Shown piece after piece: positions 17,479-25,329 of a stretch of DNA of 64,000 nucleotides (position 1 is the first letter of the stretch; each line of letters starts with the position of its first letter). The stretch covers positions 6,214,501 to 6,278,500 of the forward strand of contig NZ_CP049910.1 in assembly GCF_011305995.1 (NCBI RefSeq), written 5' to 3'. A program made the position numbers and the translations under genes. The notes under the pieces are model-generated. The model was not told the DNA's origin. It saw only the letters and a program-made list of their open reading frames with translations, and did not search any database. The DNA is from Diaphorobacter sp. HDW4A (GTDB lineage Bacteria > Pseudomonadota > Gammaproteobacteria > Burkholderiales > Burkholderiaceae_C).

Positions 17479-18186
17479 ATGTTCGTGGTGATGAAACGCA
17501 ATGCGTGCTGTGGCGCGTTCTTTCTGCTTGCGATGCTCGCAAGTGCTCAGGTCATGGCCGCGCGGCCGATGATCACAGATGATGCGCGCGTCGTTGACGC
17601 AAAGGCCTGTCAGGTCGAGAGTTGGGCGCGCCGCAATCAAAATGGCAGCAACGAGTTCTGGGCGCAGCCCGCGTGCAATTTCACCGGCAATCTGGAGGTG
17701 ACCGTTGGCGGTGCGTGGACGCGCGATGATGGCGTCACGCAGAACTCGGCCCGCGTCATTCAGGGCAAGACCTTGTTCAAGCCGCTCGAGACCAACGGCT
17801 GGGGCTGGGGGCTGGCGCTTGGCACCATGCGCGATCCGCATGGCGGCAATGGCCGCAACTGGTATGGCTATGTGCCCGCGAGCTTCTCGTTCTTCGAGGA
17901 CCGCTTCGTACTGCATACCAACGTGGGCTGGCAGCGCGATCAGGGCACCAAGCGCAGCCACGCGACCTGGGGTCTCGGCAGCGAGACCCGGCTCACGGAG
18001 CGTTCGTGGCTGGTCGCAGAAACCTTCGGCGCGGCCGATGGCAAGCCGCATTACCAGATGGGCGTGCGCTACTGGGTCGTGCCGGATCGGGTGCAAGTCG
18101 ACACGACCTACGGTAACCGTCTCGGCGGCGGCGAGCGGTGGATTTCCGTGGGGCTGCGGCTCTTGTCACCCGCATTCCTGCCGTGA
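17479..18186 (+). CDS. Exported hypothetical protein, probably beta-rich outer-membrane or periplasmic
   Basis: This 235-aa protein has a signal peptide with a hydrophobic core near residues 10-24 and likely cleavage after VMA-A. The rest is rich in alternating polar and aromatic residues (WARRNQNGSNEFWAQPACNF, FVLHTNVGWQRDQ, YQMGVRYWVVPDRVQVDTTYG). It ends in a beta-strand pattern (WISVGLRLLSPAF), as in small transmembrane barrels. I do not recognise a named family. ATG 17479 follows AGAGAGG. The upstream gap holds two inverted repeats (GCGAAT/ATTCGC at 17339-17365; GTGAC/GTCAC at 17412-17425) that may be regulatory. Confidence 0.75.
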   Translation: MFVVMKRNACCGAFFLLAMLASAQVMAARPMITDDARVVDAKACQVESWARRNQNGSNEFWAQPACNFTGNLEVTVGGAWTRDDGVTQNSARVIQGKTLFKPLETNGWGWGLALGTMRDPHGGNGRNWYGYVPASFSFFEDRFVLHTNVGWQRDQGTKRSHATWGLGSETRLTERSWLVAETFGAADGKPHYQMGVRYWVVPDRVQVDTTYGNRLGGGERWISVGLRLLSPAFLP

Positions 18187-18202
18187 TTGCTGGTGGGTTC
18201 TC

Positions 18203-18736
18203 TCAACCGATCTTGGCTGGAACCATGTGCAGCAGCAGGGTCGTCATCACCAGATAGCGCATGAACTTGCCGATGGCCATGTAACCCGCGCAGGGCCAGA
18301 ACGGCAGGCGCATCCAGCCAGCAACCGCGCACAGCGGATCGCCCACCACCGGCAGCCAGCTCAAGAGACAGGTCTTGGCGCCGAACTTGCGCAGCCACAC
18401 GCGCACGCGGCGCTCAGTGCGCGTGAGCTGGCGTGTTTTCTTGTGATGCGCGAGTTCCGGGTGACCGGCGAGACGGCGCTTGCGTGCGGCATTCCAGGCC
18501 TTGTGCGCGCCCAGACCCATCCACCAGCTCACCATGCCGCCAAGCGTGTTGCCTGCGGTCGCCACGAGCACGGCAGGCCAGAACAGTTCGGGGTTGAGCT
18601 TGATGAGGCCGAACACCGCAGGCTCCGAGCCCAGCGGCAGCAGCGTGGCGGAAATGAACGAAACGATGAACACCGTGCTCAGCCCGAATTGGGGCAGAGC
18701 AAGCCATTCCAGCAGTTGATGCAACCATGCTTCCAT
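18203..18736 (-). CDS. YqaA-like membrane protein (DedA/SNARE-associated family)
   Basis: This 177-aa protein has a DedA-type core: an N-terminal hydrophobic helix, FISATLLPLGSEPAVFGL (about residues 29-46) and AGNTLGGMVSWWMGLGAH (63-80). A basic loop and a second half with GAKTCLLSWLPVVGDPLCAVAGWMR and two closing hydrophobic segments follow. DedA proteins act as lipid transporters or scramblases in the inner membrane. ATG 18736 is used; a TTG three codons upstream is possible. It converges with the upstream exported-protein gene (16-base gap), and diverges from dusB. Confidence 0.88.
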   Translation of the reverse strand: MEAWLHQLLEWLALPQFGLSTVFIVSFISATLLPLGSEPAVFGLIKLNPELFWPAVLVATAGNTLGGMVSWWMGLGAHKAWNAARKRRLAGHPELAHHKKTRQLTRTERRVRVWLRKFGAKTCLLSWLPVVGDPLCAVAGWMRLPFWPCAGYMAIGKFMRYLVMTTLLLHMVPAKIG

Positions 18737-18852
18737 GGGGGCCAAGTGTAGGGCTGGTGCTGTAGCCCCTGCATGTCAGTACAGATGAACAGATTGCGTC
18801 GGCCGTCAAGTGGTTCACGCTCCATCCGCGCTGGCCTTGTCGGTATTCTCTT

Positions 18853-18878
18853 TTGCCTAAAATTTGGGCAGGTATAAT
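18853..18878 (+). promoter_or_regulatory. Promoter region of dusB-fis with an overlapping inverted repeat
   Basis: A perfect TATAAT -10 box lies at 18873-18878, 48 bases before dusB. The best -35 spacing is unclear. TGCC and GGCA flank an AT-rich centre (18854-18870) just upstream of the -10 box. Confidence 0.5.
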
Positions 18879-18925
18879 CGCGCCTCTTTTCCAGCGCTTT
18901 GCCGCATTTTTAAGCACCTCTCCCT

Positions 18926-20002
18926 ATGCCTGCCCTGCACATTGGTCCTATTCCATTGGCGAACAACTTGTTTGTTGCGCCCATGGCGGGTGTGACTGAC
19001 CGGCCTTTCCGCCAGCTGTGCAAGGCGCTCGGCGCGGGGTACGCGGTCAGTGAAATGGTGACATCGCGCAAGGATCTCTGGAACAGTCTCAAGACTTCGC
19101 GCCGTGCCAATCACGAGGGTGAGCCCGGTCCGATCTCGGTGCAGATCGCCGGAACCGATGCCGAGATGATGGCGGAGGCGGCGGTCTACAACATCGACCG
19201 TGGTGCCCAGATCATCGACATCAACATGGGCTGCCCGGCCAAGAAGGTCTGCAACAAGTGGGCCGGTTCGGCCCTGATGCAGAACGAGAAGCTGGCGGTG
19301 GAAATCGCCCAGGCGGTCGTCGAGGCGGCGGCGGTGCACAACGTGCCCGTCACGCTCAAGATGCGCACTGGCTGGTGCAACGAGCACAAGAATGCGGTGA
19401 CGCTGGCGCGCGCGTTCGAGAACGTCGGCATTCAGATGCTGACCGTGCACGGACGCACGCGCGAGCAGGGCTACAAGGGTTTTGCGGAGTACAACACGAT
19501 CGCCGCCGTGAAGAACGCGGTGCGCGTGCCGGTCGTCGCCAATGGTGACGTGGACAGCCCGGAGAAGGCGCGCGAGGTGCTCGCCGCCACGGGTGCCGAC
19601 GCCATCATGGTGGGTCGCGCGGCCCAGGGCCGTCCGTGGATCTTCCGCGAGATCGGCCACTTTCTCGCGACCGGCGAACATCTTGCGCCGCCGCTGGTGG
19701 CCGAGGTGCGGCGTCTGCTGCTCGACCATCTGCAGGACCACTACCAGCTCTACGGCGAGCTCACTGGCGTGCGCAGCGCGCGCAAGCACATCGCATGGTA
19801 TGTGCGCACGCTGCCCGGCGGCGAAGACTTGAGAAAACACATCAACACTTTGGATGACTGCACGGCGCAATGGCGTGCGGTGGCCGACTATTTCGATGCC
19901 CTGGGCACGGAAATGGACCGACTGCCGCGCGTCGAAATTGCGCAATCAAATGAAGCAGCATTGGATTTGAGGGAATCGACCCATGAGCAAGAACAACATT
20001 GA
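18926..20002 (+). CDS. dusB: tRNA-dihydrouridine synthase B
   Basis: DusB (358 aa) is a flavin enzyme that reduces uridines in the tRNA D-loop. It begins with the FMN-binding barrel (LFVAPMAGVTDRPFRQLCK, residues 16-34). The signature INMGCPAKKVCNKWAGSAL carries the catalytic Cys at about 108, and VTLKMRTGW, HGRTREQGYKG, GDVDSPEKA and MVGRAAQGRPWIF follow. Its last 20 bases overlap fis, the classical dusB-fis arrangement, so dusB sits at the front of the fis operon and shares its growth-phase control. The start ATG 18926 fits the family N-terminus. Confidence 0.97.
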   Translation: MPALHIGPIPLANNLFVAPMAGVTDRPFRQLCKALGAGYAVSEMVTSRKDLWNSLKTSRRANHEGEPGPISVQIAGTDAEMMAEAAVYNIDRGAQIIDINMGCPAKKVCNKWAGSALMQNEKLAVEIAQAVVEAAAVHNVPVTLKMRTGWCNEHKNAVTLARAFENVGIQMLTVHGRTREQGYKGFAEYNTIAAVKNAVRVPVVANGDVDSPEKAREVLAATGADAIMVGRAAQGRPWIFREIGHFLATGEHLAPPLVAEVRRLLLDHLQDHYQLYGELTGVRSARKHIAWYVRTLPGGEDLRKHINTLDDCTAQWRAVADYFDALGTEMDRLPRVEIAQSNEAALDLRESTHEQEQH

Positions 20003-20216
20003 AGAGAGCGTGCGCGAAAGCCTGCAGAGCTATTTCCGCGACCTCGACGGCGAGTCTCCCGACGGCGTGTACGAGATGGTCATCCGTCTCGTCGAAAAGC
20101 CATTGTTGGAAGTCGTGATGACGCAGGCCAACGAGAACCAGTCGCGCGCGGCCGAATGGCTGGGCCTGAACCGCAACACGCTGCGCAAGAAGCTGGTGGA
20201 GCACAAGCTGCTCTGA
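19983..20216 (+). CDS. fis: Fis-family nucleoid-associated DNA-binding protein
   Basis: Fis (77 aa) is a small DNA-bending homodimer that shapes the nucleoid and activates rRNA promoters in fast growth. The C-terminal helix-turn-helix is clear: NENQSRAAEWLGLNRNTLRKKL (about residues 51-72). The N-terminal beta-hairpin arm of the enterobacterial protein is shorter here, as usual in betaproteobacteria. The gene overlaps the end of dusB by 20 bases, implying coupled translation. A GC-rich hairpin (20229-20250) follows. Confidence 0.95.
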   Translation: MSKNNIEESVRESLQSYFRDLDGESPDGVYEMVIRLVEKPLLEVVMTQANENQSRAAEWLGLNRNTLRKKLVEHKLL

Positions 20217-20228
20217 ACTGAACCCAAG

Positions 20229-20250
20229 GACCCCGGCCCATGCCGGGGTC
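20229..20250 (+). terminator. Hairpin after fis
   Basis: GACCCCGGC and GCCGGGGTC form a near-perfect stem; there is no strong T run, so termination here is uncertain. Confidence 0.4.
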
Positions 20251-20324
20251 GGTCGTTGCAGTGAACGCATGGGGATGCGCGCCGCACGGCAACCGATTTA
20301 TTGAACTCTCTTTCTGAAGACCAA

Positions 20325-21923
20325 ATGAAAGCACTGATCTCCGTCTCCGACAAAACCGGCATCGTCGAATTTGCGCAAGCCCTGCACCAACTCGGCGTGA
20401 AGCTGCTGTCCACCGGCGGCACCGCCAAGCTGCTGGCCGAAAAGGGCCTGCCCGTGACCGAAGTGGCGGAAGTCACCGAGTTCCCCGAGATGCTGGACGG
20501 CCGCGTGAAGACGCTGCACCCCAAGGTCCACGGTGGCCTGCTCGCGCGCCGCGACTTCCCCGAGCACATGGCGGCTCTGAAGGAACACAACATCGACACC
20601 ATCGACCTGCTGGTGGTGAACCTCTATCCGTTCGAGGCGACCGTCGCCAAGCCCGGCTGCACGCTGGCCGACGCCATCGAGAACATCGACATCGGTGGCC
20701 CGGCCATGGTGCGCTCGGCCGCCAAGAACTGGAAGGATGTGGGCGTGATCACCGCTGCCGACCAGTACGAGGCCGTGATCGGTGAACTCAAGGCATCCGG
20801 CAAACTCTCCGACAAGCTGCGCTTCGCGCTGTCGGTGGCCGCGTTCAACCGCATCTCGCAGTACGACGGCGCGATCAGCGACTACCTGTCGTCGGTGAAG
20901 TTCGAGGACGAAAAACTGTCCGAGGAATACGTCCCCGAGCGCGCCGCGTTCCCCGGTCAGAGCAATTCCCAGTTCATCAAGATCCAGGACCTGCGCTACG
21001 GCGAGAACAGCCACCAGCAAGCCGCCTGGTATCGCGATCTGTACCCGGCTCCTGGGTCGCTCGCCACTGGCGTGCAACTGCAGGGCAAGGAACTCTCGTA
21101 CAACAACATCGCCGACGCCGATGCTGCATGGGAATGCGTCAAGAGCTTTGTGGAGCCCGGCTGCGTGATCGTCAAGCACGCCAACCCCTGCGGCGTGGCT
21201 GTGGGCAAGGACGCGCACGAGGCCTATGCCAAGGCATTCCAGACCGATCCGACCAGCGCGTTCGGCGGCATCATCGCTTTCAACCGTGCGGTGGACAAGG
21301 CAGCTGCCGAAGCGGTGTCCAAGCAGTTCGTCGAAGTGCTAATGGCGCCTGAATTCAGCACCGAAGCGCTCGAGATTTTCAAGAGCAAAGTGAACGTACG
21401 CCTGATGAGGATCGCACTTCCAACCGGTGGCAAGTCCGATTGGGACAACGGCCGCAACGCCGTCGAATCCAAGCGCGTGGGCTCCGGCATCCTGTTGCAG
21501 ACGGCCGACAACCACGAACTGCAACTGGCCGACTTGAAGGTCGTTACCGTGAAGCAGCCAACGCCTGAAGAACTGAACGATCTGCTGTTCGCTTGGAAGG
21601 TCGCGAAGTTCGTGAAGTCCAATGCCATCGTGTTCTGCAAGAACGGCATGACCATGGGCGTGGGCGCAGGCCAGATGTCGCGTCTCGACTCCGCACGCAT
21701 CGCCTCGATCAAGGCCGAAGCCGCGAAGCTGACGCTCAACAACACGGTCGTCGCAAGCGACGCGTTCTTCCCGTTCCGTGACGGCCTCGATGTGGTCGTG
21801 GACGCGGGCGCAACCTGCGTGGCCCAGCCCGGCGGCTCGATGCGCGATCAGGAAGTGATAGCCGCGGCCAACGAGCGCGGCGTGGCCATGGTGTTCACCG
21901 GCGTGCGCCACTTCCGTCATTGA
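20325..21923 (+). CDS. purH: Bifunctional AICAR transformylase/IMP cyclohydrolase
   Basis: PurH (532 aa) carries out the last two steps of purine synthesis: formylation of AICAR and closure to IMP. The N-terminal cyclohydrolase domain shows [25 protein letters not shown] and [14 protein letters not shown]. The transformylase domain shows [23 protein letters not shown] and the closing [16 protein letters not shown] start at ATG 20325 ([10 protein letters not shown]); a TTG at 20301 would add eight residues. The gene follows dusB-fis with its own gap and is followed after 19 bases by a cytochrome c gene. Confidence 0.97.
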   Translation: MKALISVSDKTGIVEFAQALHQLGVKLLSTGGTAKLLAEKGLPVTEVAEVTEFPEMLDGRVKTLHPKVHGGLLARRDFPEHMAALKEHNIDTIDLLVVNLYPFEATVAKPGCTLADAIENIDIGGPAMVRSAAKNWKDVGVITAADQYEAVIGELKASGKLSDKLRFALSVAAFNRISQYDGAISDYLSSVKFEDEKLSEEYVPERAAFPGQSNSQFIKIQDLRYGENSHQQAAWYRDLYPAPGSLATGVQLQGKELSYNNIADADAAWECVKSFVEPGCVIVKHANPCGVAVGKDAHEAYAKAFQTDPTSAFGGIIAFNRAVDKAAAEAVSKQFVEVLMAPEFSTEALEIFKSKVNVRLMRIALPTGGKSDWDNGRNAVESKRVGSGILLQTADNHELQLADLKVVTVKQPTPEELNDLLFAWKVAKFVKSNAIVFCKNGMTMGVGAGQMSRLDSARIASIKAEAAKLTLNNTVVASDAFFPFRDGLDVVVDAGATCVAQPGGSMRDQEVIAAANERGVAMVFTGVRHFRH

Positions 21924-21942
21924 TCCGGGCGACATCCAGACA

Positions 21943-22401
21943 GTGACTGAACCCTACGACGAAGGCGATGCGCCCAACCGCCCGAAATGGATCGGCTGGG
22001 CGCTGGTGATTTTCATGGCGCTGGTGGTGATCGGCGTGCTCAACGTGGGCTGGCTGATCATGCGGCCCACGCCCGCCGCCGATGCACTGGCCGCCGTGAT
22101 CGCCGCCAAACCGGAACTCGCGGTCGGCCAATCGGCCGTGGAGGCATCGGACTGCATGCGCTGCCACGGCGTGCAGCGCAAGGCGGTCGGCCCCTCGTTC
22201 GCGGACATCGCGAGCAAGTACGCGCAGCAGGCGGATGCCAAGGAGTACCTGGCCCGCAAGATCCGCGAGGGCAGCGTGGGGACATGGGGCAACGTCATCA
22301 TGCCGCGGCATCCGCAGATTTCGGAAGAGCAATCTTTGCAGATGGCTGCTTGGCTGATGGCTGTGCCTCGGGTGGGGGCTTCTTCAAGCTCCAATCAGTG
22401 A
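21943..22401 (+). CDS. Membrane-anchored c-type cytochrome
   Basis: This 152-aa protein has one N-terminal membrane helix (about residues 16-40, WALVIFMALVVIGVLNVGWLI). A small class I cytochrome c domain follows with the haem site CMRCH at residues 71-75 and a likely Met ligand in NVIMPRHPQIS. It probably carries electrons in the periplasm while fixed to the inner membrane; redox partners are not encoded nearby. Start GTG 21943 lies 19 bases after purH, so the two may be cotranscribed. The Ser-rich C-terminus runs directly into the repeat-bearing gap. Confidence 0.88.
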   Translation: MTEPYDEGDAPNRPKWIGWALVIFMALVVIGVLNVGWLIMRPTPAADALAAVIAAKPELAVGQSAVEASDCMRCHGVQRKAVGPSFADIASKYAQQADAKEYLARKIREGSVGTWGNVIMPRHPQISEEQSLQMAAWLMAVPRVGASSSSNQ

Positions 22402-22450
22402 TTGGGGCTTGGGGCTGGGGGGTGTTTGTTTGCTGGCTTGTGCTCTTTGG

Positions 22451-22964
22451 TTGAGGGCGGAGGCCGGGACTGCCCCCGGCGGGGCAGTAACTTTTTGGTC
22501 TTGCCCAAAAAGTCACCAAAAATGCGCTTCTTAATTCGGGGTCACGCGGCAGAACTCACTTCGCGACTGCGTCGCTCCGTTCGGGCAACCGCCGCGAGTC
22601 AGTGCTTAACCAAGAGGTGTTTACGGCACGTCGCTTCGCTTGTGCCGGGGTGTTTGTGGAGTTGGGTTGGATGCAAAAAAAGCCCGCTGCTCTTTTGAAC
22701 GCACTTGATCCAATGAACAAATCAAAATCGCAGGACACTGGCGCACCAGCATCTCGCGAAGTCGCGAGATGAGCGGCACGAGCGAAGCGATGTGCCGAAT
22801 ACGCCTCCGAGTGAACTTCTAGCTCGCGGCGGTTGTCCGAGCGGAGTGACGCAGGAACGCAGCGAGTTCTGCAGCGGGTATTGAAAACGCATTTTTGGTG
22901 ACTTTTTGGGCAAGACCAAAAAGTTACTCCGCCGCCGGGCGGAACTCCCGGCCTCTGCCCTCAA
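22451..22964 (+). repeat. Large palindromic intergenic element, copy A
   Basis: This 514-bp element begins TTGAGGGCGGAGGCCGGG and ends with the near inverse. The two ends match as inverted repeats for roughly 200 bp each, including AGTAACTTTTTGGTCTTG and CCCAAAAAGTCACCAAAAATG. A central part of about 110 bp holds a perfect hairpin, CATCTCGCGA-AG-TCGCGAGATG, at 22750-22771. No credible gene is present. A second copy in the opposite orientation lies at 43132-43640. It fills the gap between the convergent cytochrome and phosphatase genes. It could be a non-autonomous mobile element or a structured RNA; neither is shown. Confidence 0.88.
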
Positions 22965-23057
22965 ACCAAGAACAAGAACAAGAACAGAAACGAAAAATCG
23001 AACATCATCCCCAACCGGGAACAGGTACGCGCCAGGCATGAGGTGCCTCTTTGCGTG

Positions 23058-24827
23058 TCATGCTTTGACCAGCATCCCCGGCTGCGAGGGCATGACTTTC
23101 CAGCTCGCATCGACGCGTGCGGTGTAGCTCACGCTGGTCACCGTACTCACCTGCACCCATTCCGAAGTGCAGGCCTGCCGCGTCGCAGTGACGAGCAGAT
23201 AACCGCGCCGCGCGGTATCGCAGTAGCGCAGATCAGGCAGCAGCGACTCGAGCGTGCTCTTGAGCTCCGCCGGGACGATGCCGGTGTTGGCATCGAAGCC
23301 GGGCGAGGACACCGACGCGGTGGCGAACTCCACCCCGGCTGCAACGCCAGCATCGGTTCTGAGCACGTTGGCCCACGCGTTGTGCGTGTCGCCCGAAAGC
23401 ACCACCAGATTTTTCTTGAGCTGCAGGCCGGCTTGCAGCACCTGTTCGCGCGCGGCTGCGTAACCGTCCCAGGCGTCGAGGTTGTAGGGAATGCGCGGCT
23501 GAGCGAGCAGGGCCTTGTCGGCCGCACTGAGTTGTGACGGCTTGGACTGGGCGAGTGCGGCGATGCGCTGGTAGTCGCTTGCCGACACGCCGCCCGGCTT
23601 GCCGAGCCAGCCGAGCACGATGGGCTTGGGCAGATGCATGCGGCCCATCACGACCTGCTGGCCAAGTACTTGCCAGAGCGCGCTCGAATCGCCCATGGTT
23701 TTCTGCAACCATGCGAACTGCGTGTCGCCGAGCAGCTCGCGCTTTCCATTATTGAGCGCGCTTTGCAGCGCAGGCTCGAACTGTGCTTCGGGCAGCGCCA
23801 GCAGCGGGTCGTAGCTGAGCTGCTTGTCGCGGCCGACGGTGCGCGTGTCCAGCATGTGCAGCGCGAGCAGATCGCCGAATGCGAAGCTGCGGTAGATGAC
23901 CTCGGGGCTGGCCACGCGCGTGGGCAGCCACTCGTGATAGGCCTGCATCGCTGCGGCCTTGCGCGCGGCGAAGCTGCCTTCTGTGGCCGGTTGGTGATTG
24001 CCCGCGCCGTTCATCCAGGTGTCGTCGCAGAACTCGTGATCGTCCCATACAGCGATCATCGGCATGCGTGCATGCAGTTTCTGCAGTTGCGCGTCGGTCT
24101 TGTACTGCGCGTAGCGCAGGCGGTAGTCCTTGAGCGAGACGATCTCATTGGGCGGATCGACTTGGCGGCCCATCTCTGCGGCCGTCGCGGCTTCGTAGAA
24201 GCCCTTCTGGAATTCGTAGATGTAGTCGCCCAGATGGATGGCCGCATCGACATCGTCGTGCTGGCTTGCGTCGCCGTACACGTTGAAGTAGCCCTGCGGA
24301 AAATTGGCGCAGGAAAACACCGCGAGCTTGACGCTGTCGACCGGGCCGGTGGGCAGCGTCTTGGTGCGGCCGACGGGCGATGTCTGCGAGGCGGCGCGAA
24401 AGCGGTAGAAGTAGCTGGTGGCGGCGGATAGGCCGGTGACGTCGACCTTGACGGTGTAGTCCTGATCGGGTTTGGTGCGCGTCTTGCCGAGCGCGACGAC
24501 GACTTTGAAATCGGCATCGCTCGCCACCTCCCATTCCACCTCGATCTCGCCGACGAATACGCTGAGCGGAGAGAGCCGTGTCCAGAGAATCACGCGGTCT
24601 GCCAGTGGGTCGCCGCTCGCGATGCCGTGCACGAACTGCACCTTGGGATTGCCGGTGGCACCGCCGGAGCTGGACCCGCCGCCTCCGCCGCCACAGGCAC
24701 CGAGTGACCCACCCAGCGTGGCGATGGCGGCGGCAAAGGCCAGTTGCCAAACAACATGCCGGCGGCTTGGAGTGTCTGCTTTTGGTGGTGTGTGCTCGAC
24801 GGAATCGGTGAGGCGGCGTTCGCTCAT
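23058..24827 (-). CDS. phoD: PhoD-like phosphodiesterase/alkaline phosphatase, lipoprotein
   Basis: This 589-aa protein starts with a Tat-type signal (SRRHVVWQLA, near residues 21-30) that ends in a lipobox, LGAC, followed by a Gly/Ser linker. It is thus probably exported folded and lipid-anchored. The PhoD N-terminal domain (FVHGIASGDPLADRVILWTRL) is followed by the metallophosphatase core: FSCANFPQGYFNVY, HLGDYIYEF, AVWDDHEFCDD and VVLSGDTHNAW carry the metal ligands. PhoD enzymes use calcium and iron and release phosphate from diesters and monoesters. I start at ATG 24827; in-frame codons upstream lie in the promoter region divergent to the riboswitch. Confidence 0.92.
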   Translation of the reverse strand: MSERRLTDSVEHTPPKADTPSRRHVVWQLAFAAAIATLGGSLGACGGGGGGSSSGGATGNPKVQFVHGIASGDPLADRVILWTRLSPLSVFVGEIEVEWEVASDADFKVVVALGKTRTKPDQDYTVKVDVTGLSAATSYFYRFRAASQTSPVGRTKTLPTGPVDSVKLAVFSCANFPQGYFNVYGDASQHDDVDAAIHLGDYIYEFQKGFYEAATAAEMGRQVDPPNEIVSLKDYRLRYAQYKTDAQLQKLHARMPMIAVWDDHEFCDDTWMNGAGNHQPATEGSFAARKAAAMQAYHEWLPTRVASPEVIYRSFAFGDLLALHMLDTRTVGRDKQLSYDPLLALPEAQFEPALQSALNNGKRELLGDTQFAWLQKTMGDSSALWQVLGQQVVMGRMHLPKPIVLGWLGKPGGVSASDYQRIAALAQSKPSQLSAADKALLAQPRIPYNLDAWDGYAAAREQVLQAGLQLKKNLVVLSGDTHNAWANVLRTDAGVAAGVEFATASVSSPGFDANTGIVPAELKSTLESLLPDLRYCDTARRGYLLVTATRQACTSEWVQVSTVTSVSYTARVDASWKVMPSQPGMLVKA

Positions 24828-24939
24828 GGCGTGGGCAACGGAAGGTTGGGAGTTGGCAAGTGGCGCCAGTCTAGCCGTGACGTCTCGCGCTCGGAAGACG
24901 GAATTGTCAGCATCGGTGCGTGCTAACATCGGCCCAGCG

Positions 24940-25178
24940 TTTGCAGGTGCCTACAACAGTGGGTGAAACGGGAACAAGGTCGATCTCCGCAGGGATGATT
25001 GGATGCCTTGGCTGCCCCCGCAACGGTAAGTAGATCAGAGCATGTCACGCGGTCCGAGAGGACTGCAGCCACTGGGGACTCGGGTTCCGGATTTTTTGTC
25101 CGGGGCTTTGTCATCGGGAAGGTGAAATGCGGATGCGCCCAGGCGCATCGTCTATGAGCCCGGAGACCGGCCTGCAGA
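24940..25178 (+). promoter_or_regulatory. Cobalamin riboswitch
   Basis: The outer stem pairs TGCAGG (24942-24947) with CCTGCA (25171-25176). Conserved elements appear in order: GTGAAACGGGAA, GCTGCCCCCGCAACGGTAAG, GCCACTGGG, GGGAAGGTG and the B12 box GCCCGGAGACCGGCCTG. A side hairpin, TTCCGGATTTTTTGTCCGG, lies at about 25085-25102. Binding of adenosylcobalamin should shut off the TonB receptor and transporter genes that follow. About 150 bases separate it from the receptor start, space for an expression platform. Confidence 0.95.
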
Positions 25179-25329
25179 CTTTCTGGTGCGATGCACTGAA
25201 CCCATGACTGTCTGCGGGGTGTGGACGGCCTTCATTCTTGTGAGGCTTGGAGCGGCACGTCAGTGGCCAGACCGGGTTTTCGCGCAGAGTGAGGCTGCAC
25301 TTCAGACGGTCATCACTCTGTTTGAAGAC

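Noticed and set aside
18926..20002. dus gene as an integration target
   Set aside because: dusA is a known integration hot spot, but this is dusB with normal fis linkage and no integrase beside it.
22402..23057. Small open frames inside the repeat element as possible transposase
   Set aside because: All are under about 105 codons, differ between the two copies and resemble no known transposase.
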